DNA of 64,000 bases from AV80 sp035536995 (GTDB taxonomy: Bacteria; Verrucomicrobiota; Verrucomicrobiia; Chthoniobacterales; UBA10450). Position 1 is the first letter of the stretch. Each line of letters opens with the position of its first letter. The position numbers were made by a program, and so were the translations under genes. The DNA lies in contig DATLNB010000030.1 in assembly GCA_035536995.1 (NCBI GenBank), positions 26,224 to 90,223 on the forward strand, given 5' to 3'. The notes beneath the pieces are model-generated. The model saw only the letters and a list, made by a program, of their open reading frames with translations, searched no databases and was not told the origin of the DNA. Below, in pieces: positions 7,967 to 16,410 of the stretch.

Positions 7967-8251
7967 ATGGCAGACTTGCTGAAGCCCGATGAGGCAAAAG
8001 CGCGGTTGAAAAAGGTCCCTGAGTGGGAGCTGGAGAAGAAGCACATCGAGCGCACTTTCGAATTCGACGACTTCTCGGATTCCATCGATTTCATTAACGG
8101 CGTCGCTGAAGTGGCAGAGGATGAAGAACATCATCCGGACATCGATATTCGCTACAACAAGGTGCGCCTGGTCCTTACCACGCATAGCAAGGGCGGCCTG
8201 ACCGAACTCGATTTCGGCCTGGCTGAGCGGATCGACACCCTTTCCGAGTAA
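7967..8251 (+). CDS. Pterin-4a-carbinolamine dehydratase
   Basis: 94 residues, the normal length of the PhhB/DCoH family. The diagnostic EEHHPDIDIRYNKVRLVLTTHSKGGLTELD contains the active-site His pair and the conserved HPD, TTH and GGLT elements. It dehydrates 4a-hydroxytetrahydropterin to recycle the cofactor of aromatic amino-acid hydroxylases; some members have other roles. No hydroxylase gene is seen nearby. The start at ATG 7967 gives the usual MADLL N-terminus. Confidence 0.92.
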   Translation: MADLLKPDEAKARLKKVPEWELEKKHIERTFEFDDFSDSIDFINGVAEVAEDEEHHPDIDIRYNKVRLVLTTHSKGGLTELDFGLAERIDTLSE

Positions 8252-8258
8252 CGTCGAT

Positions 8259-8393
8259 ATGGCGCCCCCGACCCGCGGGCGGATCATTTTGGCGTGGATC
8301 GTTGTCGTCCTCACCGTGCTCGCGGTCTGGAAGTTCGTGGATTATCGGAACCGGCCGCCGGATGCGATTCCATGCGTCCTATGGGTCATCTAG
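8259..8393 (+). CDS. Small single-pass membrane protein
   Basis: A 44-residue ORF starting seven bases after the pterin dehydratase stop. One hydrophobic segment (IILAWIVVVLTVLAVWKFV, residues about 9-27) is preceded by arginines, which predicts an N-in orientation, and is followed by a short polar tail. The spacing suggests co-transcription. It is too short to assign a family, and chance coding cannot be excluded. Confidence 0.4.
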   Translation: MAPPTRGRIILAWIVVVLTVLAVWKFVDYRNRPPDAIPCVLWVI

Positions 8394-8405
8394 GCCGCCC
8401 AGGGC

Positions 8406-8825
8406 CTATCGTCCTTCGTCCGCGTCGATAAATTCGAACATCGTCTCGATCTCGTTGCGATCGGACATTCCCGCTTCCCGTTTCCTCCGTTCCAGGATCT
8501 CGGTCGCGTGGTCGCGCCAACCGAACTTGCGCATGAACTCGTTCCACATTGTGATCTCGTCGTCGGTCGGGCGCCGTCCGGCTGTGAAAGCCCACTCGAC
8601 TATCTGATCGTCGCCGGCGCCCTGGTTTACGCGCTCAGCCAATTCGGAGTACTCAATGTGCAGGAACGCGCAACATTTGGCGTCGAACCCTTTGCCCAGG
8701 TTCGGCTGGTAATCCCCCGGCAGCTCGCCTTTCGCGTGGACCCGAATCTTGTCGAGCATCCGGCCAAAATAGACAAGGCCGCCTAGTTTCTCCTTCGGAC
8801 TCCGGACGGGAAAATCGTTCGTCAT
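8406..8825 (-). CDS. DUF5069 family protein
   Basis: 139 residues. LGGLVYFGRMLDKIRVHAKGELPGDYQPNLGKGFD matches the family start as I remember it, and the protein has the usual central FLHIEYSELAERV and a C-terminal WRDHATEILERRK. The function of DUF5069 is unknown; it is common in Verrucomicrobia and Planctomycetes, which supports the taxonomic inference. It is divergent from the PafA/Dop-like gene with 56 bases between starts, so they may share a regulatory region. Confidence 0.75.
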   Translation of the reverse strand: MTNDFPVRSPKEKLGGLVYFGRMLDKIRVHAKGELPGDYQPNLGKGFDAKCCAFLHIEYSELAERVNQGAGDDQIVEWAFTAGRRPTDDEITMWNEFMRKFGWRDHATEILERRKREAGMSDRNEIETMFEFIDADEGR

Positions 8826-8881
8826 GGCTTCGAGTCTCTGATTGCCTTGCGCTTTTTCAAGCGCGCGCGCACCGTTGCAGG

Positions 8882-10315
8882 ATGGATCGGGTCGCCGGAA
8901 TCGAGACCGAATACGGGTGCCTGGTGAGCAGCGATGAAGGGCGGGCCCACACGGACGCCTGGCCGGTCCGGGTAAAGAATTACCTGTTTCGAAAAGCGCA
9001 GGCCGGCGCCATCGACCTGCATTATCGCGACTATGAAGAGCCGCCGGGGAACGGTGGGTTCCTTCGCAACGGTGGCCGGCTTTATCTCGACATGGGCCAC
9101 ATTGAATATGCGTCGCCCGAGTGCCTTCATTTGCGCGATGTCGTGACCTACGACATTGCCGGCGACGAGTTGCTCCAGCTGGCCCTCCACGAATTAGGCG
9201 CGGCCGCCCGCGTCTCGTTCATCAAGAACAATGTGGACCACAACACCGGCGCGACTTTCGGCTGCCACGAGAATTATCTGATGAAACGCGAGGCGCAGTT
9301 CACGCCACCGGTGCTCGGCACGCTACTCGCCTTCCTCGCCACCCGGCAGATCTTTACCGGCGCAGGCCGGGTCGGCCAGGCGAACCCGCTCGCATTCGAT
9401 TTCCAGCTTCCGCAGCCCGAAGTCCACGTGGATTTCCAGCTTAGCCAGCGAGCGGACCATATCGTTAACGATATCTACCAATGGGTTCAATTTAACCGCG
9501 CCATCATTAACGCACGCGACGAGCCGCTGGCCGACTATCGGAAGTATCGCCGGCTCCATTTGCTGATCGGTGACTCGAACATGAGCCCGTTCGCGACCGC
9601 CTTGAAGATCGGAACGACAGCCTGCGTCCTTTCCCTTTTGGAAGACGGGAGGCTCCCGAAGAACCTGATTTTGGCCGATGCCGTGCAGAGTACCCGCGAT
9701 ATCTCGCGCGACGCGACGGGAACCTGGATCGTCCGGCTTGAAAACGGAAAGACGATCGGCGCCCTCGATATCCAGTGGCAATTCTACCAGCTGGCCAAGG
9801 CCCACCTCGGTGGGACGGATGAAGAGACGGACTGGCTTCTGGAAAGCTGGAATTTTACTCTGGACGCGCTCAGCAATAAGCCGGCAACGCTGATAGGCGG
9901 GGTGGACTGGATCACCAAGAAGTGGCTGCTCGAGGAGTTCATGGAGGCGGAAGGCATCGGCTGGAACGATCCGTGGCTGCAAAGTCTGGATCTCGAGTAT
10001 CACAACATCGATCCCATGAAGGGCCTCTTCTTCGGGGTGAATTGCGCGAAGCGGATCGGCGAATGGAACGACAGCGTCCGCCATTCCAACGCTAGTTTTC
10101 AGCCGCCCGGAAACACCCGCGCCCGCGGGCGCGCTCAAGCCGTCGAATGGTTCCGGAACAGCGATCAGCCTTACGTGATCAATTGGGATTCAATCGCCTG
10201 CGACAACCGTGATTTCCTGGTGATGGGAAATCCGTTTGAGGTTTACACGGAAGAGGTGGCGCAGTTTCTTTCGCAACCGCGGGGGCGCGGCGCGCAGGCG
10301 GAAGATAGAGGATAG
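8882..10315 (+). CDS. Pup ligase / Pup deamidase family protein (PafA/Dop-like)
   Basis: 477 residues with the hallmarks of the glutamine-synthetase-like PafA/Dop fold: N-terminal GIETEYG with the metal-binding glutamates, RLYLDMGHIEYASPE, NNVDHNTGATFGCHENY in the ATP/metal site, LLIGDSNMSP, and LDLEYHNID in the C-terminal domain. In actinobacteria PafA ligates Pup to lysines and Dop deamidates or removes it; related enzymes serve the UBact modifier described in several other phyla including Verrucomicrobia. No Pup/UBact, proteasome subunit or Mpa/ARC ATPase is visible in this window. Whether it acts as ligase or deamidase cannot be decided by eye. A four-helix-bundle gene follows after 10 bases. 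Confidence 0.85.
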   Translation: MDRVAGIETEYGCLVSSDEGRAHTDAWPVRVKNYLFRKAQAGAIDLHYRDYEEPPGNGGFLRNGGRLYLDMGHIEYASPECLHLRDVVTYDIAGDELLQLALHELGAAARVSFIKNNVDHNTGATFGCHENYLMKREAQFTPPVLGTLLAFLATRQIFTGAGRVGQANPLAFDFQLPQPEVHVDFQLSQRADHIVNDIYQWVQFNRAIINARDEPLADYRKYRRLHLLIGDSNMSPFATALKIGTTACVLSLLEDGRLPKNLILADAVQSTRDISRDATGTWIVRLENGKTIGALDIQWQFYQLAKAHLGGTDEETDWLLESWNFTLDALSNKPATLIGGVDWITKKWLLEEFMEAEGIGWNDPWLQSLDLEYHNIDPMKGLFFGVNCAKRIGEWNDSVRHSNASFQPPGNTRARGRAQAVEWFRNSDQPYVINWDSIACDNRDFLVMGNPFEVYTEEVAQFLSQPRGRGAQAEDRG

Positions 10316-10325
10316 AGGGTAGAGG

Positions 10326-10712
10326 ATGGCGGAAATCCGCAGTTTTCGAGATCTCAACGTTTACCAGAAGGCGAGGGATGCCGCGCGAAAAGTCTTCCAA
10401 ATTTCGATCACGTTCCCGCGCGAAGAACGGTTTTCATTAACCGATCAGATCCGGCGCTCGTCGAGGGCGGTCAATGCGATGATTGCCGAGGCTTGGGCGA
10501 AACGGCGTTATGAGGCGGCTTTCATCAGCAAAGTGAACGACGCTCTCGGCGAGGCGACGGAAACGCAATCGTGGTTAGACCACGCACTGGATTGTGGATA
10601 CATCACTTCGGCCCAGTTCAAAGAGATGGACGCGAAATGGCAACAGATCGGCGGAATGCTCCACAAAATGACGGCACGCGCGCACGACTTCTGCAAGTCT
10701 CAGAACCGCTGA
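10326..10712 (+). CDS. Four-helix-bundle protein (S23/IVP family)
   Basis: 128 residues. SFRDLNVYQKARDAARKVF and the following FPREERFSLTDQIRRSSRAVNAMIAEAWAKR are diagnostic of the small four-helix-bundle proteins once described from 23S rRNA intervening sequences, here free-standing. They are probable nucleic-acid or protein binders of unknown role. The start is preceded by a short tandem purine repeat (GATAGAGGATAGAGGGTAGAGG), giving several overlapping Shine-Dalgarno-like motifs right after the PafA/Dop-like stop. Confidence 0.85.
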   Translation: MAEIRSFRDLNVYQKARDAARKVFQISITFPREERFSLTDQIRRSSRAVNAMIAEAWAKRRYEAAFISKVNDALGEATETQSWLDHALDCGYITSAQFKEMDAKWQQIGGMLHKMTARAHDFCKSQNR

Positions 10713-10755
10713 GCTGCGGCTATCTTCGATCCTCAATTCTCCATTCTCGCAGCGG

Positions 10756-12252
10756 TCATTCAAGCCGCTGCAAGGCAGGCAGGCCGTAATTTGCCTTGAG
10801 CGCTTCGGCTTCCGCTTCCACTTGCTTGGCGTCGAGCGCAACCTGCTTGGGATCCTCCTCGGTCTCGATCGTAATGAAGCCGTCCACCGGCTCTTTGACT
10901 GCGTTCGCGACATCAGCGAGCGACTTTACTTCCTTGCCGTTAACCTTACGGACGGTGAGATAACCGACTTCGTCGTAACCGATCGTGGTGTTGGCGGGCA
11001 GGACCTGGGTCAGCACTACGACGCGGCGATTGCCTTCCGGATAGAGCTCGGACTGAAACCGGTCCTTGTAGACGAAACGCTGAGGAGCATCCTTGATCCA
11101 ATTGGCGCCCCACTCCCGGAGGTACTGCCGCGAGAGCTCCTGAAAAATAATTCCGCCGAGAATGTAATACGGCGGCGCGCGATCGAGGGTGTAGGGCGGG
11201 ATCACATAGTCGTCTACGTTCCGGTGTTCGAGGACAACATTGAGTTGCGACGGTTTGCCGGCGCGCTGGATGTGGATGGGCAACGTGTCGCCGGCGTAAG
11301 CCTTCGCTGTGATCAGGTTCGTGAACTCGATTTTGCCGTAGAGGGGATCCACGTAATTACCGTTTTGATCGATTTCGTTCGTCCCAATCCCAACCACGAT
11401 GTCGCCCACCTGAAGCCCCGCCTTCGCCGCCGGCGAACTCGGATCGACGCTGCTGACGTAGACGCCCGCCGGTTTTCCGCTTTGCTGAGCGAATTTGCGC
11501 AGTTGCGGATCGCGCGTCGGAAAAAATCCGAAACCGGCGGAGGCGAAACCGCGGTATTTCTGGCTCTCCGCGTCTTTCAGGAAGTGCGCGATAATCGGAG
11601 CCGGGATGGCATCAACAACCTGGGTCCGCTGATCAAAGCGGAGAAGGAGAGCAGCGAGCTTGTTGTTCTTCACCAGCGGCACCGTGTAGCTGTTGTCGCG
11701 GTACTGGAGCGACATGCTGATGCGGTAGGTAAGGAATTGTCCCATGTCAGCCGGGTAACGGGTCATCTGGATCGTGGTGACCAGCCCCTCGGTGAGCACC
11801 AGTGCGCCGGTCGATTCCAATTGCAGCGCGGCAAGGCGATCGCCTACCACGGTATCGAGAGCGAGCTGGAGAGGGGCGAGACCGTCGAGGAATTTTTTGT
11901 CGGCCGGCTCGAGCAGCGCGAGGTTCGCCTCGTAATCCACCACGACGACGTTCGCCGCGATCTTCTCACCAGATTCGGCCCGCTCCAGCTCCACGTAGTT
12001 TTGGTTGGCAACAAGGTCCGCGGTGACCAGGACGCGCCCTTGGGCAAGGACTGCGCCGAGGGCCCGCTTCGAGAACGGCGCTTTCTTCTGCCATGGCCGC
12101 ACGTAATCGTAGGGCTGGCCCGTGACGTTCACCCGGACGAGTGACAAGTCCTTCGGCTTTACAACTGTCTCCGTCGCTTTCGGGGCCGCGAACGCGCAGA
12201 CCGGCAGAACAAAGACCGCGAGACCGATAATATGACGACGCAGGATCTTCAT
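10756..12252 (-). CDS. Secreted HtrA/Deg-like protein lacking the catalytic triad
   Basis: 498 residues with a signal peptide (about 1-22, ending CAFAA). It aligns by eye with the HtrA protein encoded just upstream: trypsin-like domain about 35-250, PDZ about 255-355, and a C-terminal second PDZ-like domain with YILGGIIFQELS. The triad is lost: the His position reads VTADLV (Asp79), the Asp position reads YEANLALL (Asn110), and GNSGG is replaced by VKNNKLA. The fold and PDZ domains are kept, so it is probably a pseudoprotease chaperone, adaptor or regulator. The start overlaps the upstream stop by one base (TGATG), implying coupled translation with the active protease. Confidence 0.8.
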   Translation of the reverse strand: MKILRRHIIGLAVFVLPVCAFAAPKATETVVKPKDLSLVRVNVTGQPYDYVRPWQKKAPFSKRALGAVLAQGRVLVTADLVANQNYVELERAESGEKIAANVVVVDYEANLALLEPADKKFLDGLAPLQLALDTVVGDRLAALQLESTGALVLTEGLVTTIQMTRYPADMGQFLTYRISMSLQYRDNSYTVPLVKNNKLAALLLRFDQRTQVVDAIPAPIIAHFLKDAESQKYRGFASAGFGFFPTRDPQLRKFAQQSGKPAGVYVSSVDPSSPAAKAGLQVGDIVVGIGTNEIDQNGNYVDPLYGKIEFTNLITAKAYAGDTLPIHIQRAGKPSQLNVVLEHRNVDDYVIPPYTLDRAPPYYILGGIIFQELSRQYLREWGANWIKDAPQRFVYKDRFQSELYPEGNRRVVVLTQVLPANTTIGYDEVGYLTVRKVNGKEVKSLADVANAVKEPVDGFITIETEEDPKQVALDAKQVEAEAEALKANYGLPALQRLE

Positions 12253-13841
12253 CAGCTTTTCGTCTGGTCAGCTGGCGTCGGTTTGCTTGGCTGTTCCTCG
12301 AGGTTTTGTTCGACGCCGACGTTGTAACGCGTCTTGATTCGTTCCCGCGCGGATTCGACTTCCTTCGGATCAAGGACCAGGGGCGGGCCGTCCCCGATCA
12401 TTCGCACGACAAAACGCTCGGCCGGTTCCGCGAACGCCGCCGCCAGATCGTTGAGCTTCCGAATTTTTTTCCCGTTCACCTCATCCACGATGCTGGCGCG
12501 ATACGGCGCGAGATAAGTGTTTGTTGGGTCCGGGAGGATATTGGTCAGGATGATGATTTCCGGATGATCGAGATAAAGTTGCTCGATCACGAAGTAATCA
12601 AAGTAATGGCGGATGCGAACGTCCGTCGGCTGGTAGGCCTCGATAAGATCCAGGCTGAGAGGCTGGAAAACGAGTCCGCCGTAAACGATGTAGCGCGGCT
12701 TCACGTCGTATCCGTGCGCCAGATACAAGTAGGGCCAGACCGTGCCGAGTTCTATCGTCACGGTCATTGGTTTTTTGTCGCGCCAGATGTCCAATTTCAC
12801 CTTGTCGCCCTTGAATTTCCGTTCAACCACCTCGGGCATATCGACGCGCGCGCCGTCCAATTCGACTGTGCCGTCACTGGCGATCGGATGATCGTCGATC
12901 GCGAGCAGGACGTCGCCCGCTTGCAGGCTGTTAGCTGAAGGACCCGCGGCGATAACCGTGCCGACGAGAACCCCGCGATCGTCATCTTTTAACCCAAGAA
13001 AATGCCGCTGAGCGGGGTTCTGGAGTTTGATCGGGGTCAGTCCCAAATCCACGTAGCGGTCGTAGTGTCCGTCCTCGACGTCCTTGAGAAAGCGGCGAAC
13101 GACCGGAGTCGGAATCATATAGGCGACGCCCTGCGCGATATCGCCGCTGTATCCCTGGAATGCGACCCCGACCACTTTGGCATCCTGCATGACGGGACCG
13201 CCGCTATTTCCCGGATTGATCTGGGCGCTAATCTGGATGGCAAGGTGAGAGTCGATCGAGGAGTGCGTGTAGAGCTGAAAATCAATCCGCGAGACGATCC
13301 CGGTAGTGACCGACATCCGATCACCGCCGAGCGGATACCCATAGGCTGAGACAGTAGATTCGAGCGCGGGAATCCCACCGAAGGTGAGGGGCACCATGTT
13401 CTTGAAGAAATCGGCCGAGCCAACTTTCAGGAGCGCGAGGTCGCAGTCGTGTGCGACGAACAGAACTGTGGCCGGATATTTATTCGGATCGCCGTCGCGC
13501 TCCACGGTCAGGTAACGCGCGTTGCTGACGACGTGCGCGTTCGTCATAATGCGATTCCCCTCGATGACGAATCCCGCTCCAATTCCTCGCTGCACTCCGC
13601 CGGAGTTCCACGGCGCGCGATAGTCGGGCTCAACCTCCGTGGCCGTGATCCGCACGAGACTTTTTTGAACCGGACCGTTGGGCCGGGCGGGTTGGGCGAT
13701 AATCACCGGCGCCGGCGGAGCCACTGCTTGCGCCGACGGGGTGGGCGTGGCGTCACCCGGGGGTTCTGGCGGCTTCTGCTGTTGCGCACGCACCTCGACG
13801 GCGAGCAGCACCGAAATCGAAAAAATGGCCCAGCCCCTCAT
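12252..13841 (-). CDS. HtrA/Deg-type serine protease with two PDZ-like domains
   Basis: 529 residues with a signal peptide (about 1-19) and a Pro-rich linker. The protease domain has an intact triad: His103 in TNAHVV, Asp134 in HDCDLALL, Ser213 in NPGNSGGPV. A PDZ follows (about 275-365), then a C-terminal domain with KPRYIVYGGLVFQPLS, as in plant-type Deg proteins that carry a degenerate second PDZ. It should act in the periplasm on misfolded proteins. It is followed, with a one-base overlap, by a triad-less paralogue and lies 75 bases after the glycosyltransferase-like gene on the same strand. Confidence 0.9.
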   Translation of the reverse strand: MRGWAIFSISVLLAVEVRAQQQKPPEPPGDATPTPSAQAVAPPAPVIIAQPARPNGPVQKSLVRITATEVEPDYRAPWNSGGVQRGIGAGFVIEGNRIMTNAHVVSNARYLTVERDGDPNKYPATVLFVAHDCDLALLKVGSADFFKNMVPLTFGGIPALESTVSAYGYPLGGDRMSVTTGIVSRIDFQLYTHSSIDSHLAIQISAQINPGNSGGPVMQDAKVVGVAFQGYSGDIAQGVAYMIPTPVVRRFLKDVEDGHYDRYVDLGLTPIKLQNPAQRHFLGLKDDDRGVLVGTVIAAGPSANSLQAGDVLLAIDDHPIASDGTVELDGARVDMPEVVERKFKGDKVKLDIWRDKKPMTVTIELGTVWPYLYLAHGYDVKPRYIVYGGLVFQPLSLDLIEAYQPTDVRIRHYFDYFVIEQLYLDHPEIIILTNILPDPTNTYLAPYRASIVDEVNGKKIRKLNDLAAAFAEPAERFVVRMIGDGPPLVLDPKEVESARERIKTRYNVGVEQNLEEQPSKPTPADQTKS

Positions 13842-13916
13842 GACAAAGCCGCAAAGATGAAACAGATGATCGAGAAAGCAACCGGGCTTTGGCGGACTGT
13901 CCGTGCTCCCGACCGA

Positions 13917-15092
13917 CTAAACGCCAGCCCGTTCAAGAAGCGAGCGCAACACTTTTTCTGCCTCGAAGAACTGGCGGGCAATCTCCCGCGCGGCGAGCGA
14001 ATGGCGGGTGTAATCGGCGTTAATCTCTTTTACGGCTTCAACGATTTCGCCTAACGACTTGAAGGCGATGAGGCCGTGGCGGCCGCCACCGTAATGCCGG
14101 GTGAAACCAGTTTCCTGGATAATCACTGGACGGCCGGCGGCCAGGTAACAACCGCTCCGGTCGCTGAACCATCCGGTGTTGAGGCGAACATACTGGTCCT
14201 TGGCGACGGTGAACTCGCCTTTCGATCGCCGGATGTAATCGCGGTAGGCGCGGTAGTCGGCGCTGAGATCGTGAGGCAGACGAAAACGCCAGCCGTTGGC
14301 TAAAAACTTGTTCCGGGTGTTGTCGTCCTTGATGTCCGTCGCGAGCTCGAAGGTTTCCCCGGCGCGTTTGGGCGCCGTTACGAATCGGAGGAATTCGCGC
14401 GACTTGCTCCACAGATATTTTTCGCCGCGCCACTCGATGTCTTTCAAGCCGCTGGTGGACCAGTTCGCGACTGAGGTGAAAACGGCGGAAGCGCGGGGCG
14501 CGCGATTGGTTTTCCACAGATCGGTGACGATGGGCTGGCGGGTGGGGAGCCACTTCAATTTGTGAGTGGGAACCGGGCAGGCGTCGGTGCCGACATTTTC
14601 GCCGAAGGTAAAGAGGGCGTGGTGCCGTTTCAGATATTTGATGGTCGCTTTGTCTCCCTGGTCCACCTTGATCTGTTCCACGCCAGGGTCGCTTTCGATG
14701 TAGAGGATTCGCTCGCTCGTGAGCAGGTCAGGATTGAATTCCTGGGTCCCGCAGACGTTGAGAATGGCATCTGCCTCGCGATAAAGTTGACGGATGCGGG
14801 CGAGGGGAAGGCCGGCTGTAGGCGTGTCTGGCAAAAAACGGGCGCAAAAGCTCCAGCGACGGCGGAACCCGAATTCTCCGGCGAGAAGATCGAGCAGGCG
14901 CGCGGCGTACGAGAAATCGTTGTTAACCTCAAAGGTCTCGGGGTTGTAGGGCAACCGGGCCGAGTCTTCGACGTAAAAGACATCGTGGCCGAGTTGCTGA
15001 AGGCCGATGATGTAATGGAGGTGCTGCCAGATCACGCCCGCGATCGGGCACGACCCCATGAAGCCCATCACTATTAAACGCTTTTTCTTCAT
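13917..15092 (-). CDS. Glycosyltransferase-like protein
   Basis: 391 residues. The N-terminus MKKKRLIVMGFMGSCPIAGVIWQHLHYIIGLQQLGHDVFYVED is a Rossmann-like first strand and helix. A C-terminal segment, KGEFTVAKDQYVRLNTGWFSDRSGCYLAAGRPVIIQETGF, is shared in outline with the gene at 6749-7891. It is probably a GT-B-type glycosyltransferase without signal peptide or membrane segment. It ends a run of four genes with 4-base overlaps that includes an acyltransferase and an MsbA-like exporter, so an envelope glycan or glycolipid is the likely product. Confidence 0.62.
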   Translation of the reverse strand: MKKKRLIVMGFMGSCPIAGVIWQHLHYIIGLQQLGHDVFYVEDSARLPYNPETFEVNNDFSYAARLLDLLAGEFGFRRRWSFCARFLPDTPTAGLPLARIRQLYREADAILNVCGTQEFNPDLLTSERILYIESDPGVEQIKVDQGDKATIKYLKRHHALFTFGENVGTDACPVPTHKLKWLPTRQPIVTDLWKTNRAPRASAVFTSVANWSTSGLKDIEWRGEKYLWSKSREFLRFVTAPKRAGETFELATDIKDDNTRNKFLANGWRFRLPHDLSADYRAYRDYIRRSKGEFTVAKDQYVRLNTGWFSDRSGCYLAAGRPVIIQETGFTRHYGGGRHGLIAFKSLGEIVEAVKEINADYTRHSLAAREIARQFFEAEKVLRSLLERAGV

Positions 15093-15823
15093 TTTGCCTT
15101 CGCGGTGGCGCCTGCGCTGTGCCTTTCCAAACGTCGATTCGTCGCCGGCGTGCCGAGATCACGAAGGGCGTCGCGACCGATCCAGCGACTGGAGGAGTCC
15201 GGGGACTGGCTCAGGCTACGGGCCAGCTTAACCGCGGCCGCGTTGAGTTTGGGATTGCGTTTGCCGATGCCGCGAACCGCCCAGCTCACCGCTTTTTTGA
15301 CGAAGTTGCGGTTGTCGGTGGCCGCTCGTTCAATAAGTCGAAAGCTTTCAAGGAATGGAGCGTCGGAAGCTTTCTTGTCGTGCAGGGCAACGCTGGCCAG
15401 GAGCGCAAAGGCGGCGCGCTTCACGAACTCGGCGCGGGCACCGGACCATTTCTCGATTTTTTTCCAGGCGTGTGGAGTCCGGTCGAAGAGATGAAAACAA
15501 AGTGCGTCGCAAATGCCCCAGCTATCGAAGTCACGGCACCACCGATCCATTTGCGCCGGGGTGACACGGTCAGGCTCGGCGATGAAGGAGGTGAGCATGC
15601 GGGCCTCGTAGACGCCGGTCTCCCAAAGGGCGAGGGCAAGCTCGTGATTGCGGCCGACCTGTTTGGCCAGGATGCGGATATCCGCGACGGAGACACCGAG
15701 TGCGTTGTCCGAAGGGAGGCCGTAACGTGCCATGCCTTTGCGGTTCGCGACGGAGCTGCGCTTCTTAAGCCAAGCCAGAACAGTGGCAACCGAGGCTTCC
15801 GAGTCGTGCGCACTGCCCTTCAC
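15089..15823 (-). CDS. DNA alkylation repair protein, AlkD-like HEAT-repeat family
   Basis: 244 residues. Family features are seen in order: GLPSDNALGVSVADIRILAKQ near the N-terminus, LALALWETGVYEARMLTSFIAEP, DFDSWGICDALCFHLFDRTP, then EFVKRAAFALLASVALHDK and NFVKKAVSWAVRGIGKRNP. This is the all-helical HEAT fold that binds or removes alkylated bases. It overlaps both neighbours by 4 bases inside an envelope-type operon, an unexpected setting for a repair gene; the partnership may be only organisational. Confidence 0.85.
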   Translation of the reverse strand: MKGSAHDSEASVATVLAWLKKRSSVANRKGMARYGLPSDNALGVSVADIRILAKQVGRNHELALALWETGVYEARMLTSFIAEPDRVTPAQMDRWCRDFDSWGICDALCFHLFDRTPHAWKKIEKWSGARAEFVKRAAFALLASVALHDKKASDAPFLESFRLIERAATDNRNFVKKAVSWAVRGIGKRNPKLNAAAVKLARSLSQSPDSSSRWIGRDALRDLGTPATNRRLERHSAGATAKAK

Positions 15824-16410
15824 GCCTCGAGTTGTTTCGTGACGACCGCGGGATTGCCGGCCACGACCACGTTGGCCGGAACGCTTTTGGTCACCACTGC
15901 GCCGGCGGCTACGACGGAGTTCTCGCCGATCGTTACACCCTTGAGAATGACAGCGTTCATCCCAATCCAGACATTGTCGGAAATGATGACCGGCACGGTG
16001 CGCAATTTTGGCCGGGGCGGGCGGTCCTTGAAGAACGGCGCGAGGGCATGGGCATCGATTATACGCTGCGCTGGGGCGAGGGGATGAAAATCGGAATCGG
16101 CGATGCCGACGTTCCAGGAGATGAGACAGTGGGAACCGATCTCGATGCGCTCCTCGGCCATGAGGAGGGCGCCGTTCAACAGGGTGAAATCGCCCACTTT
16201 GCAGGTGCCGTTAACCCCGATCGCGAAAGAACAACCCGCGTAACACGAGACATGATCGCCAAGAACGACCGCCCGCGGCGCTTTGCTCTTGAGATGGCGA
16301 AAGATTTGGGCGGTCTCGCAATAGTAGCCCTCGCCAAAAATTACGTTGGGGGGAATCGGCTCTTTCCACCAGTCGCCTTCGACTCGCCGCTCGCTGTTGA
16401 CGTTGCTCAT
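15820..16410 (-). CDS. Hexapeptide-repeat acyltransferase (LbH fold)
   Basis: 196 residues. C-terminal hexapeptide turns are clear: VIISDNVWIGMNAVILKGVTIGENSVVAAGAVVTKSVPANVVVAGNPA. The LISWNVGIADSDFHPL segment carries the aspartate/histidine placed like the active-site region of maltose/galactoside acetyltransferase-type enzymes. It probably O-acetylates a sugar. It overlaps the ABC exporter gene and the AlkD-like gene by 4 bases each. The substrate cannot be told. Confidence 0.85.
   Translation of the reverse strand: MSNVNSERRVEGDWWKEPIPPNVIFGEGYYCETAQIFRHLKSKAPRAVVLGDHVSCYAGCSFAIGVNGTCKVGDFTLLNGALLMAEERIEIGSHCLISWNVGIADSDFHPLAPAQRIIDAHALAPFFKDRPPRPKLRTVPVIISDNVWIGMNAVILKGVTIGENSVVAAGAVVTKSVPANVVVAGNPAVVTKQLEA

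Noticed and set aside
8259..10800. Complete Pup-proteasome locus
   Set aside because: Only the PafA/Dop-like gene is present; no short protein with a C-terminal GGE/GGQ and no proteasome subunit or ATPase is encoded nearby.
10822..12144. 440-residue plus-strand open frame
   Set aside because: It is exactly antisense to the HtrA-like pseudoprotease, is rich in Arg, Asp, His and Val as expected for a complement frame in GC-rich DNA, and has no domain or start signal.
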